A stretch of 49,348 nt of DNA from Frondihabitans peucedani (GTDB lineage: Bacteria > Actinomycetota > Actinomycetes > Actinomycetales > Microbacteriaceae). The stretch spans positions 1-49,348 of the forward strand of contig NZ_BAABAU010000012.1 of assembly GCF_039537585.1 (NCBI RefSeq), read 5' to 3'. The position numbers and the translations under genes are program-made. Under the pieces are notes generated by a model. The model did no database searches. It was given only the letters and a program-made list of their open reading frames with translations, and had not been told where the DNA came from. This document shows positions 40,807 to 47,992 of the stretch, one piece after another (the first letter of the stretch is position 1; each line of letters begins with the position of its first letter).

Positions 40807-40827
40807 AACAAGGAGGTGAGCCTGTTT
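40807..40827. promoter_or_regulatory. Operator-like element 2 upstream of the afsA homologue
   Basis: AACAAG-N8-CCTGTTT, the same half-sites and spacing as element 1, ending 42 bp before the afsA-type start. It overlaps an AAGGAGGTG stretch that looks like a ribosome-binding site but has no good start at the right distance. Confidence 0.55.
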
Positions 40828-40869
40828 GCGGTCAGATGAGCCTCAGCGCGCTGGGCGCGGGGAGACGGA

Positions 40870-41784
40870 GTGGCGAACATGCTTCGAGAACAGTCTGTGG
40901 CGGCACCCCTGTCGTTCGAGCGGCTCGTGTCGGGTCGGCTGGTGCATCGACGGCAGCTGAGCGACGTGCTCGTGACCGACGCGAGGCCCCTCGGCGGCGA
41001 CCGCTTCGAGAGCGCGGTGCAGTGGCCCCGGAACCACGTGCTCCTCGGCCGCTCGGGCCGGGTCGACTCCGCCCTCGTCGCCGAGACCGTGCGGCAGGTC
41101 ACGACCTACATCGCCCACACGCTCTACGACGTCCCCCTGGGCAACCAGTTCCTGATGTCCAGGCTCCGCACCCGCGTGATCCTGCCCCCGCCGTCGGCGC
41201 TCGCCGGCTCCGACCTCGTCGTGGAGGTGCTCTTCACCGACGTGCGGCGGGGCGCCTCGGGCCCGACGGCGTTCGTGTCGCATCTCCGGATCACGCAGGA
41301 CGGTCGGGAGATCGCGAGCGGCGAGGGCTTCGCGAGGGTCGTCACCCCCGAGGCGTACCGCCGCGTGCGGGCCGGGATCGCGCAGGACGACGGCCCGCCG
41401 ATCCGGCGGCACCCGGTCGAGGCCGTCTCCCCGGCGGTCGCGGGCGTGGCGCACTCGGGACTGGTCGTGATCGGCCGGTCCGCTCCCCCGGCCGGGTTCG
41501 CGCTGCTCGTCGATCCGCTGAGCCCGGCCTTCTTCGACCACGATCTCGATCACGTCCCCGGGATGCTCGTCGTCGAGGGCCTGCGGCAGACGGCCCGCGC
41601 CGTGCTCGGCGATCCTGCTGTCGACTTCGCGACCCTCGATCTCTCGTTCGACCGGATGATCGAGCTCTCCGACGACCCCGAGATCCGGGTCACGGGCCTC
41701 GGCGACTCGCCGGCGCTGCCGGCCACCGCAGAGATCGTGCGCGAGGGCGTCGTCCTCGCTCACGGGTCGTTCGTCGTGACGTGA
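40870..41784 (+). CDS. AfsA/ScbA-family gamma-butyrolactone synthase homologue
   Basis: A 304-residue protein with two AfsA hot-dog repeats. The first holds RLVHRRQLSDVLVTDARPL, QWPRNHVLLG and AETVRQ; the second holds FFDHDLDHVPGMLVVEGLRQ. The pairs Glu72/Arg75 and Glu236/Arg239 match the Glu/Arg pairs known to be needed in ScbA (78/81 and 240/243). The family joins a beta-ketoacyl-ACP to dihydroxyacetone phosphate, the first step to butyrolactone signals. It is convergent with the receptor gene, 5 bp apart. The start is GTG 40870, with ATG 40879 as the alternative. Confidence 0.88.
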   Translation: MANMLREQSVAAPLSFERLVSGRLVHRRQLSDVLVTDARPLGGDRFESAVQWPRNHVLLGRSGRVDSALVAETVRQVTTYIAHTLYDVPLGNQFLMSRLRTRVILPPPSALAGSDLVVEVLFTDVRRGASGPTAFVSHLRITQDGREIASGEGFARVVTPEAYRRVRAGIAQDDGPPIRRHPVEAVSPAVAGVAHSGLVVIGRSAPPAGFALLVDPLSPAFFDHDLDHVPGMLVVEGLRQTARAVLGDPAVDFATLDLSFDRMIELSDDPEIRVTGLGDSPALPATAEIVREGVVLAHGSFVVT

Positions 41785-41789
41785 CCGGG

Positions 41790-42422
41790 TCAGCGCTTGA
41801 TGAGCTCCAGGTGCCGGCGGTTCGCGTCGATCCTGTCGGGCCGGACGAGCCCCGGGATCAGCAGCTCCCACATGTCGCGGACCCGCTCGAACAGGTCGGC
41901 CCTGCCGTGCAGGGTGTCGGAGACCAGCTGCACGCCCGTGTAGGCGGGGATGATGAACTTCGCGACGCGCTCGGGATCGACGGTCTCGAGGAAGTCGCCC
42001 TCGTCTCTCGCCATGCTCGTGAGGTTCTCGAACGTCCGCATCCAGTCCTCGTACGGGTCGGTGGCCGACAGGATCGACGCGGAGCCGTCGGTCGTGAGGC
42101 GGATGCCCGCGCTGACGACGACCTCGGAGACGAGCTGGTGGGCCAGGCCGTCGCACATCCGGATCATGCCCTCGAACGCGGAGCCGGCGGCCGACAGCGC
42201 CTGCTCGGCGTACTGCCGGGAGATCCGGTGCTGCTCGGCGATCACCGCGTTGGCGAGGTCGTCCTTCGACCGGAAGTGGAAGTACAGGGCTCCCCGGGTC
42301 ACCCCCGCCTCGTCGGCGATGAGGTCGAGCGAGGCGCTGACGAACCCCTTCACGTTGAAGACGGCTGCGGCGCCGACGATGATCGACGCGCGGGTCGCGT
42401 GGGCTCGTTCCTGCTGAGGCAC
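41790..42422 (-). CDS. ArpA/ScbR-type gamma-butyrolactone receptor (TetR family)
   Basis: A 210-residue receptor. The DNA-binding domain reads ATRASIIVGAAAVFNVKGF, then DEAGVTRGALYFHFRSKDDL. The ligand domain has SAGIRLTTDGSA, DPYEDWMRTFENLTSMARDE and FIIPAYTGVQLVSDTLHGRA, all closely following ScbR/ArpA receptors, including the Trp in the ligand pocket. In streptomycetes such receptors repress the synthase gene and others until the butyrolactone binds. Convergence with afsA and divergence from the epimerase gene reproduce the usual gene grouping. Confidence 0.9.
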   Translation of the reverse strand: MPQQERAHATRASIIVGAAAVFNVKGFVSASLDLIADEAGVTRGALYFHFRSKDDLANAVIAEQHRISRQYAEQALSAAGSAFEGMIRMCDGLAHQLVSEVVVSAGIRLTTDGSASILSATDPYEDWMRTFENLTSMARDEGDFLETVDPERVAKFIIPAYTGVQLVSDTLHGRADLFERVRDMWELLIPGLVRPDRIDANRRHLELIKR

Positions 42423-42592
42423 AGGTCGCCTTTCTCGCTTGTCTCGTCACGGGCGGCACCCTGGGAAGGATCCGGGCGTGTGGGCCTCGGCGGCGCGGGG
42501 GGTCGTCGCCGCCGGACCTCGACAGATAGGGCCCACTTTACCCAGACGGTCTCGGCCTCCCCCGACACCCTCGCGCAGGACGGACTCTGCGA

Positions 42593-43504
42593 GTGACCCG
42601 GCTGGTCGTCGTCGGATCGACCGGGTTCATCGGCAGCCGGGTCGTCGAGGCGGCCCGTCTCGGCGGGCTCGACGTCGTCGGGGTGTCGCGGAGCGCCCCC
42701 GACCGGCCGCCCGTCTCCCGCCCGGTCGACCTCTCCGACACGGCGACGCTCCGGGACGTCTTCGCGGGTGCCGACGCGGTCGTCCTGTCGGCGGCGTATG
42801 TCGGGACCGACGAGCAGGAGGCTCGGCGCACCAACGCGGACGGCGTCCGGTCGGCCGTGACCGCGGCCCTGCACGCCGGGGTGCCGCGGCTCGTCTCCGT
42901 GAGCACCGCGTCCGTGGTCGGGCCGGGCCCGCACCGCGATGCGGCCGCGCGCACCGACGGCCTCGCGCCGCAGTCGGCGGCGAGCCGGACCCGGGCCGAG
43001 GCGGAGAGCATCGTGCTCGGCGCGGGCGGGGTCGTCCTCCGCCCGAACCTCGTCTACGGAGCCGGCGACCGGTGGGTCGTCCCGGGTCTCGCGCGGCTGA
43101 TCGCGGCAGGCGACGAGGCAGGCCGCTCGTCGGCCCTCGTCTCGACGATCCACGTCCGGGACCTCGCCCGCGCCGTCGTCGGGGCGGCCGAGCCGTGGCC
43201 GCCGGGCCTGGCGGGGACCGTCCGCAACGCCAACGCCCCCGATCCGGACCGGATGTCCGCCGTCGTCGCGACGCTCCGGTGGGTGCTCGGGCTCGACCGG
43301 GTGACGTCGGACGCCGGGGCGGGGCGCGAGGGCCGCCACGGCGCAGCAGGCCTCACGCCGCATCAGCGCTCGCTGATCCTGGTCGACAACTGGTTCGAGT
43401 CGGCGAGCCTGTGGCGCGACCTCGGCCTGCCTGCACCGCGGGGCTTCTCGCTCGACGCTGCCGACACGGAGTGGTACCGGCGACATCTGCTCGACCGGAT
43501 CTGA
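42593..43504 (+). CDS. NAD-dependent epimerase-like protein in the butyrolactone cassette
   Basis: A 303-residue extended SDR from GTG 42593. LVVVGSTGFIGSRVVEAARL binds the cofactor, and RLVSVSTASVVGPGPH and VVLRPNLVYGAG are typical of the group. The usual YxxxK is replaced: SRTRAEAES stands where Y..TKAEAE normally lies, so Tyr is Ser and Lys is Arg. Epimerase-like genes of this type (ScbC-like) adjoin many afsA/receptor pairs and probably modify the signal molecule. It shares a 170-bp promoter region with the receptor gene. Confidence 0.82.
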   Translation: MTRLVVVGSTGFIGSRVVEAARLGGLDVVGVSRSAPDRPPVSRPVDLSDTATLRDVFAGADAVVLSAAYVGTDEQEARRTNADGVRSAVTAALHAGVPRLVSVSTASVVGPGPHRDAAARTDGLAPQSAASRTRAEAESIVLGAGGVVLRPNLVYGAGDRWVVPGLARLIAAGDEAGRSSALVSTIHVRDLARAVVGAAEPWPPGLAGTVRNANAPDPDRMSAVVATLRWVLGLDRVTSDAGAGREGRHGAAGLTPHQRSLILVDNWFESASLWRDLGLPAPRGFSLDAADTEWYRRHLLDRI

Positions 43505-43535
43505 ACCATCCGGCCCGCCGCCTCGTGTCCTGGGT

Positions 43536-44291
43536 ATGACTGAGAATCGCGAACGCCGTCCCCGCCGCCTCACCCGGGGGCTCCTCATCGGCAGCGCCGT
43601 CGCCGTGGTGGTGATCGGCGTCGGCGTGATCGTCGGCCCGCGCCTCTACGCCCAGCAGGTCAACGGCTCCGCGGCCGCTGCGCCCACCCTCAGCTCGGGT
43701 GCCCGGAGCGGCAGCACGGCTGGCAGCGGCTCGGGCGGCAGTGCGGGCACCGGGCGGCTCACCTCCGCCGAGTCGACCGGATCGTGGGCCGCCACCGGGT
43801 CGTCGTTCGCCGGCTACCGCGTGCACGAGGTCCTGCAGGGCCAGAATGTGAACGTGGTGGGCCGGACGAAGAAGGTGTCCGCCGACGTCGCCCTCGACGC
43901 CGGCCGGCTCTCGTCGGGCACGGTGACCGTGCAGGTCGGCGACATCTCCACCCCGGAGTCGGCCCGAGACGCCTACTTCCGCGGCACCGCGCTGCAGACC
44001 CAGAAGTTCCCCGAGGCCACGTTCGTCGTCACCAAGCCGGTCGACCTGAGCGCCGCGCTCGCCGGCAGCTCGACCACGGTCGCGGTGCCCGGCAGGCTCA
44101 CCCTGCACGGGGTCACCCGCGCCGAGACCTTCGAGGCGCAGGTCGGCGTCGACGGCGACGACCTCCAGGTCGTGGGCTCGATCCCCATCGCCTTCGCGGA
44201 CTTCGGGGTGTCGGCGCCCTCGCTCGGCTTCGTGACCGTCGACGACCACGGGGCCGTCGAGGTCTCGCTCTCGCTCAAGAAGGGGTCGTGA
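43536..44291 (+). CDS. YceI-family protein, membrane-anchored
   Basis: A 251-residue protein. A basic start and one helix (RGLLIGSAVAVVVIGVGVIV) anchor it, a Gly/Ser-rich linker follows, and residues 85-250 form the YceI lipocalin-like fold: GYRVHEVLQGQNVNVVGRT, SADVALDAGRLSSG, RDAYFRGTALQTQKFPEATF and LTLHGVTRAETFE. YceI proteins bind isoprenoid-type lipids. Its stop overlaps the sigma-factor GTG (GTGA), so it is first in a three-gene operon with the sigma/anti-sigma pair. Confidence 0.92.
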   Translation: MTENRERRPRRLTRGLLIGSAVAVVVIGVGVIVGPRLYAQQVNGSAAAAPTLSSGARSGSTAGSGSGGSAGTGRLTSAESTGSWAATGSSFAGYRVHEVLQGQNVNVVGRTKKVSADVALDAGRLSSGTVTVQVGDISTPESARDAYFRGTALQTQKFPEATFVVTKPVDLSAALAGSSTTVAVPGRLTLHGVTRAETFEAQVGVDGDDLQVVGSIPIAFADFGVSAPSLGFVTVDDHGAVEVSLSLKKGS

Positions 44292-44797
44292 CCCGGCCGG
44301 CGGACGACAAGATCCTGACCGCCCTCGAGCGGCGTCACGGTCCTGCTCTCCGCCGCTACGTGCAGCACCTGACCCGCGACGGCGACCTCGCCGAGGACGT
44401 CGTGCAGGAGACGATGGTGCGCGCCTGGCAGCGCCCGGCCGTGCTCGAGCGCGACGACGACGGCGCCCGCGCCTGGCTCTTCACGGTCGCCCGCAACCTG
44501 GTCGTCGACGACGCCCGCAGCGCCCGCAAGCGGCGCGAGGTCGACGGCGAGACGACCACCGAGGCCGCCGTCGCCGACCGGAGCGACGCGGTGCTCGACA
44601 GCATCCTGGTGGCCGACGCCCTCGCCACCCTGTCGGCCGACCACCGCGTCGTGGTGGTCGACGCCTACTGGCTCGGCCACACCGTCCCCGAGATCGCCCG
44701 GCGGCACGCCATCCCCGAAGGGACCGTGAAGTCGCGGCTCCACTACGGCCTGCGCGCCCTCCGACTCGCACTGCAAGAGAGAGGGGTCACCCGATGA
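44288..44797 (+). CDS. ECF sigma factor (SigK/SigL-like)
   Basis: A 169-residue sigma factor from GTG 44288. Region 2 is LRRYVQHLTRDGDLAEDVVQ, then ETMVRAWQRPAVL and WLFTVARNLVVDDAR. Region 4 is STLSADHRVVVVDAYWLGHT-like, then VPEIARRHAIPEGTVKSRLH. It overlaps the YceI stop by 4 bp and the anti-sigma start by 4 bp (ATGA), so the three are co-translated. It probably drives envelope or redox stress genes. Confidence 0.93.
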   Translation: MTRPADDKILTALERRHGPALRRYVQHLTRDGDLAEDVVQETMVRAWQRPAVLERDDDGARAWLFTVARNLVVDDARSARKRREVDGETTTEAAVADRSDAVLDSILVADALATLSADHRVVVVDAYWLGHTVPEIARRHAIPEGTVKSRLHYGLRALRLALQERGVTR

Positions 44798-45573
44798 ACG
44801 ACACCCCCGGGTCCCGTGACGACCGGCGCGACGACCGGCGTGACGACCGGCGCGACGAGCGCCTCGACGACCGGTACCGCGACTGGGACGCCTCGTATGT
44901 CCTCGGCGCGCTGCCCGCGGACGAGCGCCTCGAGTACGAGAGGCACCTGGCCGGCTGCCCCGCGTGCCGGGAGAGCGTCGCCGAACTGGCCGGCATGCCC
45001 GGGATCCTCGCCCGGCTCTCGACCGAGGACGCGCTCACGGTCCGCGCCGACGAGGTCGACGCCCCTCGCGCCGACGCGGAGCAGCAGGGCGCCGACCTCC
45101 GGCGCCTCGCCCACCTGGCCACCCGTCGTCGCAGGCGCCGCCGCGGGCTCGTCACGGCGCTCGCCGCCGCAGCCGCGGTGGTCGCCCTCGTCGGAGGCGT
45201 CGCTCTCGGCGGCTCCCGCCTCTCCCCCTTCGCCGGCGACACGGGCCGGACGACCGCGGCCACGGCGATGTCGCCGGTCGGCGGCGAGACCCGCCTCGCA
45301 GCCGACCTCCGGATCACCGGGAAGCCCTGGGGCACGCGCTTCGACTGGAACTGCTCGTACGGCTCCGGCCTCTGGAGCAGAGGGCCGGCAGCCCGCTACG
45401 ACCTCGTGGTCACCGACGACGACGGGCGGACCTCGACCGTCGCCACCTGGGCACTGACGCAGGATCGCGCCGCCGGGCTCTCCGCGTCCACCGAGATCGA
45501 CCTCGCGAGCATCCGCACCGTCTCGATCCGGCTGCACGGGAGCGACCGGGACCTCGTGGCGACGCGCGTCTGA
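44794..45573 (+). CDS. Anti-sigma factor with zinc-finger N-terminus (RskA/RslA-like)
   Basis: A 259-residue membrane protein. The N-terminus has DDRR repeats from three 12-bp units, then the anti-sigma domain YVLGALPADERLEYERHLAG and CPACRESVAEL (zinc-type HxxxCxxC). A single helix near residues 125-147 (GLVTALAAAAAVVALVGGVA) leads to an exported domain with WNCSYGSGLWSRG and DLVVTDDDGRTS. It should bind the sigma factor encoded just before it and release it on a signal, as RslA does for SigL. Confidence 0.9.
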   Translation: MNDTPGSRDDRRDDRRDDRRDERLDDRYRDWDASYVLGALPADERLEYERHLAGCPACRESVAELAGMPGILARLSTEDALTVRADEVDAPRADAEQQGADLRRLAHLATRRRRRRRGLVTALAAAAAVVALVGGVALGGSRLSPFAGDTGRTTAATAMSPVGGETRLAADLRITGKPWGTRFDWNCSYGSGLWSRGPAARYDLVVTDDDGRTSTVATWALTQDRAAGLSASTEIDLASIRTVSIRLHGSDRDLVATRV

Positions 45574-45673
45574 CAGCCCGCCCCGCGTCGCTGGGCGGCT
45601 GGCCGGCCCGGCCGCCCCGCGTCGCTTTGCGGCTGAGGCCCGTCGCGGAGGCCGACGGCACCGAACCCCCCGC

Positions 45674-45979
45674 ATGAGGGCCCCCGAAGCCGACGACGCG
45701 CCCGCCGGGAGTGCGCCGACCGACCCGCCCCGGACGACCGCCGGCCCCGACCCCGACAGCTCCTACGAGCGCGCCGCCTTCGTGGCTCCGGCGTCGATCG
45801 AGCGCTACGCCCCGCCCGGCTCGAAGACCCCCGAAGGAGCAGGATCGCGACGACCCGCCGAGCCCTACATGACCGTCGACTGGGAGAAGGCGGGCCCGAC
45901 CTACGACCAGCTGATCGCCGAGGCCCAGGCCGCCCTCGCGAGGAGGCCGCCGAAGCGGGCTACCGCTCCCCCCGCATGA
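45674..45979 (+). CDS. Small disordered protein of unknown function
   Basis: A 101-residue Pro/Ala-rich protein, mostly disordered, with a short ordered patch near the end (AEPYMTVDWEKAGPTYDQLI, then AEAQAALARRPPKRA). It overlaps the GH2 gene by 20 bp in convergent orientation. The upstream 100 bp contain two imperfect copies of a CCCCGCGTCGCT unit. The coding pattern is plausible but I recognise no family. Confidence 0.55.
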   Translation: MRAPEADDAPAGSAPTDPPRTTAGPDPDSSYERAAFVAPASIERYAPPGSKTPEGAGSRRPAEPYMTVDWEKAGPTYDQLIAEAQAALARRPPKRATAPPA

Positions 45980-47822
45980 GCTCGGCGATCCGTTCGGCCG
46001 GCAGCTTCGGCACGCGATCGGCGCCGACCAGCCCGTTCACCTCGAGCCCCGTGTCGGTCAGCTGCGTGTAGCAGTAGCCGACGAGCATCCTGCTGTCGTG
46101 GACGGCCCGCATGATGTCGGCGAGGCGCGCGTCGAAGTCGTCGGCGTCGGCGGCCTGCGAGTAGCCCCAGCCGTCGTCGTCGGCGGGGGTCACCGAGAAC
46201 TTCACTCCCCCGAACTCCGTCAGCATGACGGGCTGGCCGGCGTCGGCGACCCCGTCGAGCAGGATCCGTCGCCCGGCCGGCCCGAAGCCCTCGAGGAGCG
46301 CTCCCCGCACGGTCTCGTCGCGGTAGCGCTGCCGGAGCACCTCCCCGCTCGGCTCGTAGTCGTGGATCGACAGGATGTCGCTGTCCTGGTGCTCCCAGCC
46401 GTCGTTCGAGATCACGGGGCGGTCGGGATCGAGGGCGCGGGTGAGCTCGACGAGCGCGCGCGAGAACGCCTGCTGAGCAGGATCGTGCGCGATGTGCTGG
46501 ACGCCCCAGCTCTCGTTCACGGGCACCCAGGTCATGATCGAGGGGTGCGAGACGTCCCGCTCGACGACGTCCACCCACTCCTTCGCGAGCCGCGACACCG
46601 CGGTGGGCGAGAACTCGTAGGCGCCGGCGACCTCGCCCCAGACGAGCAGGCCGAGCCGGTCGGCCCAGTACAGGAAGCGCGGGTCCTCCACCTTCTGGTG
46701 CACCCGGGTGGCGTTGAAGCCGAGGCGCTTGATCAGTTCGACCTCGTCTCGGAGCGCCTGGACGCTGGGGGCCGCGAGGTGCGACTCCGGCCAGTAGCCC
46801 TGGTTCAGGACCGAGCGCACGTAGTACGGGCGGTCGTTCAGCAGGAACGCGCCGCGGGCCGCCTCGACCGAGCGGAGGCCGAGGTACGACTCGACCGAGT
46901 CGACGACGACGCCTCCCTGCTCGAGCTCGACGGTCGCGTCGAGCAGCGTCGGGTTCTCGGGGCTCCAGAGGAGGTCCTCGTAGGCCTGGCCGTTGAGCTG
47001 GTGGGGCAGGGCCACGGTCGCGGTCGGCCGGCCGGAGGTCACCGGCACCCGCACGCTGCCGAGCTCGCGCTCACCGATCCGGAGGGAGACGCTGAGCACG
47101 GTGTCCGCGCCGACATGCCCGCGCAGGATCACGCCCGCCTCGACCGTGCCCCGGGTAACCGACGGCGTCCAGCGCAGGCTCTCCACCGACAGCGTCGGGA
47201 CGGCCTCGAGCCAGACCGGCTGCCAGATCCCGGTGGTGCGGTGGTACCAGATCTTGTGCTGGTCGAGGTGCCAGTCCTGCTTCCCGCGGGGCTGGGCGAC
47301 GTCGGCAGGATCGTCCTCGGCCCGGACCACGACGACGTGCGGCCCCTCCCCCGACACGGCGGTGGTCACGTCGAAGACGAACGGTGTCTGTCCGCCCTCG
47401 TGGTGGCCGATTAGGTGGCCGTCGATCCAGACGCTGGCGCGGTAGTCGACGGCGCCGAAGTGCAGCAGGATGCGCGGGGAGCCCTCACCGAGACCGGCGT
47501 CGACGAGGTCGTCGCGGAAGACCGACCGCTGGTACCAGACGACCGGGTGGAAACCCGGGTCGCCGATCCCGGACGCGGGGGACTCGGGCGGGAACGGCAC
47601 CACGATGCGCATCCCGGTGTCGAGGCCGGCCGCCCAGCCGGCGTCGAGCCCCTCGTCGGAGTCGTCGTACCGGAAGTCCCACTCGCCCGACAGGTCGTGC
47701 CAGCCGGGGCGGAGGAGCTGGGGTCGCGGGTGGTCGCCTGCCTGCAGGCTCGCCGCCGGTCGTGGGCGGTCCGAGCCGGGGACGGGCGTGGTCGTCGTGA
47801 TGCCGTTGCTCATGCTGGTCAT
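45960..47822 (-). CDS. Glycoside hydrolase family 2 enzyme
   Basis: A 620-residue intracellular-looking GH2 protein (no signal peptide). The N-terminal sugar-binding domain has LSGEWDFRYDDSDEGL, RILLHFGAVDYRASVWIDGH and GIWQPVWLEAVP; the Ig-like middle has LLWSPENPTLLDATVELE. The catalytic TIM barrel has GFNATRVHQKVEDPRFLYWA, TWVPVNESWGV (NE, acid/base Glu) and PVMLTEFGG (nucleophile Glu). Family activities include beta-galactosidase and beta-glucuronidase; the substrate is not certain. It is divergent from a secreted GH43 enzyme with a LacI-like site between. Confidence 0.92.
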   Translation of the reverse strand: MTSMSNGITTTTPVPGSDRPRPAASLQAGDHPRPQLLRPGWHDLSGEWDFRYDDSDEGLDAGWAAGLDTGMRIVVPFPPESPASGIGDPGFHPVVWYQRSVFRDDLVDAGLGEGSPRILLHFGAVDYRASVWIDGHLIGHHEGGQTPFVFDVTTAVSGEGPHVVVVRAEDDPADVAQPRGKQDWHLDQHKIWYHRTTGIWQPVWLEAVPTLSVESLRWTPSVTRGTVEAGVILRGHVGADTVLSVSLRIGERELGSVRVPVTSGRPTATVALPHQLNGQAYEDLLWSPENPTLLDATVELEQGGVVVDSVESYLGLRSVEAARGAFLLNDRPYYVRSVLNQGYWPESHLAAPSVQALRDEVELIKRLGFNATRVHQKVEDPRFLYWADRLGLLVWGEVAGAYEFSPTAVSRLAKEWVDVVERDVSHPSIMTWVPVNESWGVQHIAHDPAQQAFSRALVELTRALDPDRPVISNDGWEHQDSDILSIHDYEPSGEVLRQRYRDETVRGALLEGFGPAGRRILLDGVADAGQPVMLTEFGGVKFSVTPADDDGWGYSQAADADDFDARLADIMRAVHDSRMLVGYCYTQLTDTGLEVNGLVGADRVPKLPAERIAELMRGER

Positions 47823-47901
47823 AGTGCCGAACTTTCGACGAGAGCGGGGGAGTGTCGGCGGTACGTCGCGACGACTTCCGAGCAGGGGCTTCTCAGATCC
47901 A

Positions 47902-47915
47902 TTACATCGTTGTAG
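47902..47915. promoter_or_regulatory. LacI-operator-like site between GH2 and GH43 genes
   Basis: TTACATCGTTGTAG has a central CG and near-symmetric arms (compare CTACAACGTTGTAG), the form of many LacI-family operators for sugar genes. It lies in the 170-bp divergent promoter region. Confidence 0.45.
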
Positions 47916-47992
47916 CGTCGCACTGTCGCTCGGGCGGGACCGCAGCGGCGGAGCGCGATCTCACCGTCGAGCCGCGCTCGGGGAGGTTTCGA

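Noticed and set aside
42423-42592. A third AACAAG-N8-CCTGTTT element between the receptor and epimerase genes
   Set aside because: Only a loose ACAAG/CCTGT pair with a longer spacer (11-12 bp) is present near 42424-42445, which does not match the two sites upstream of afsA.
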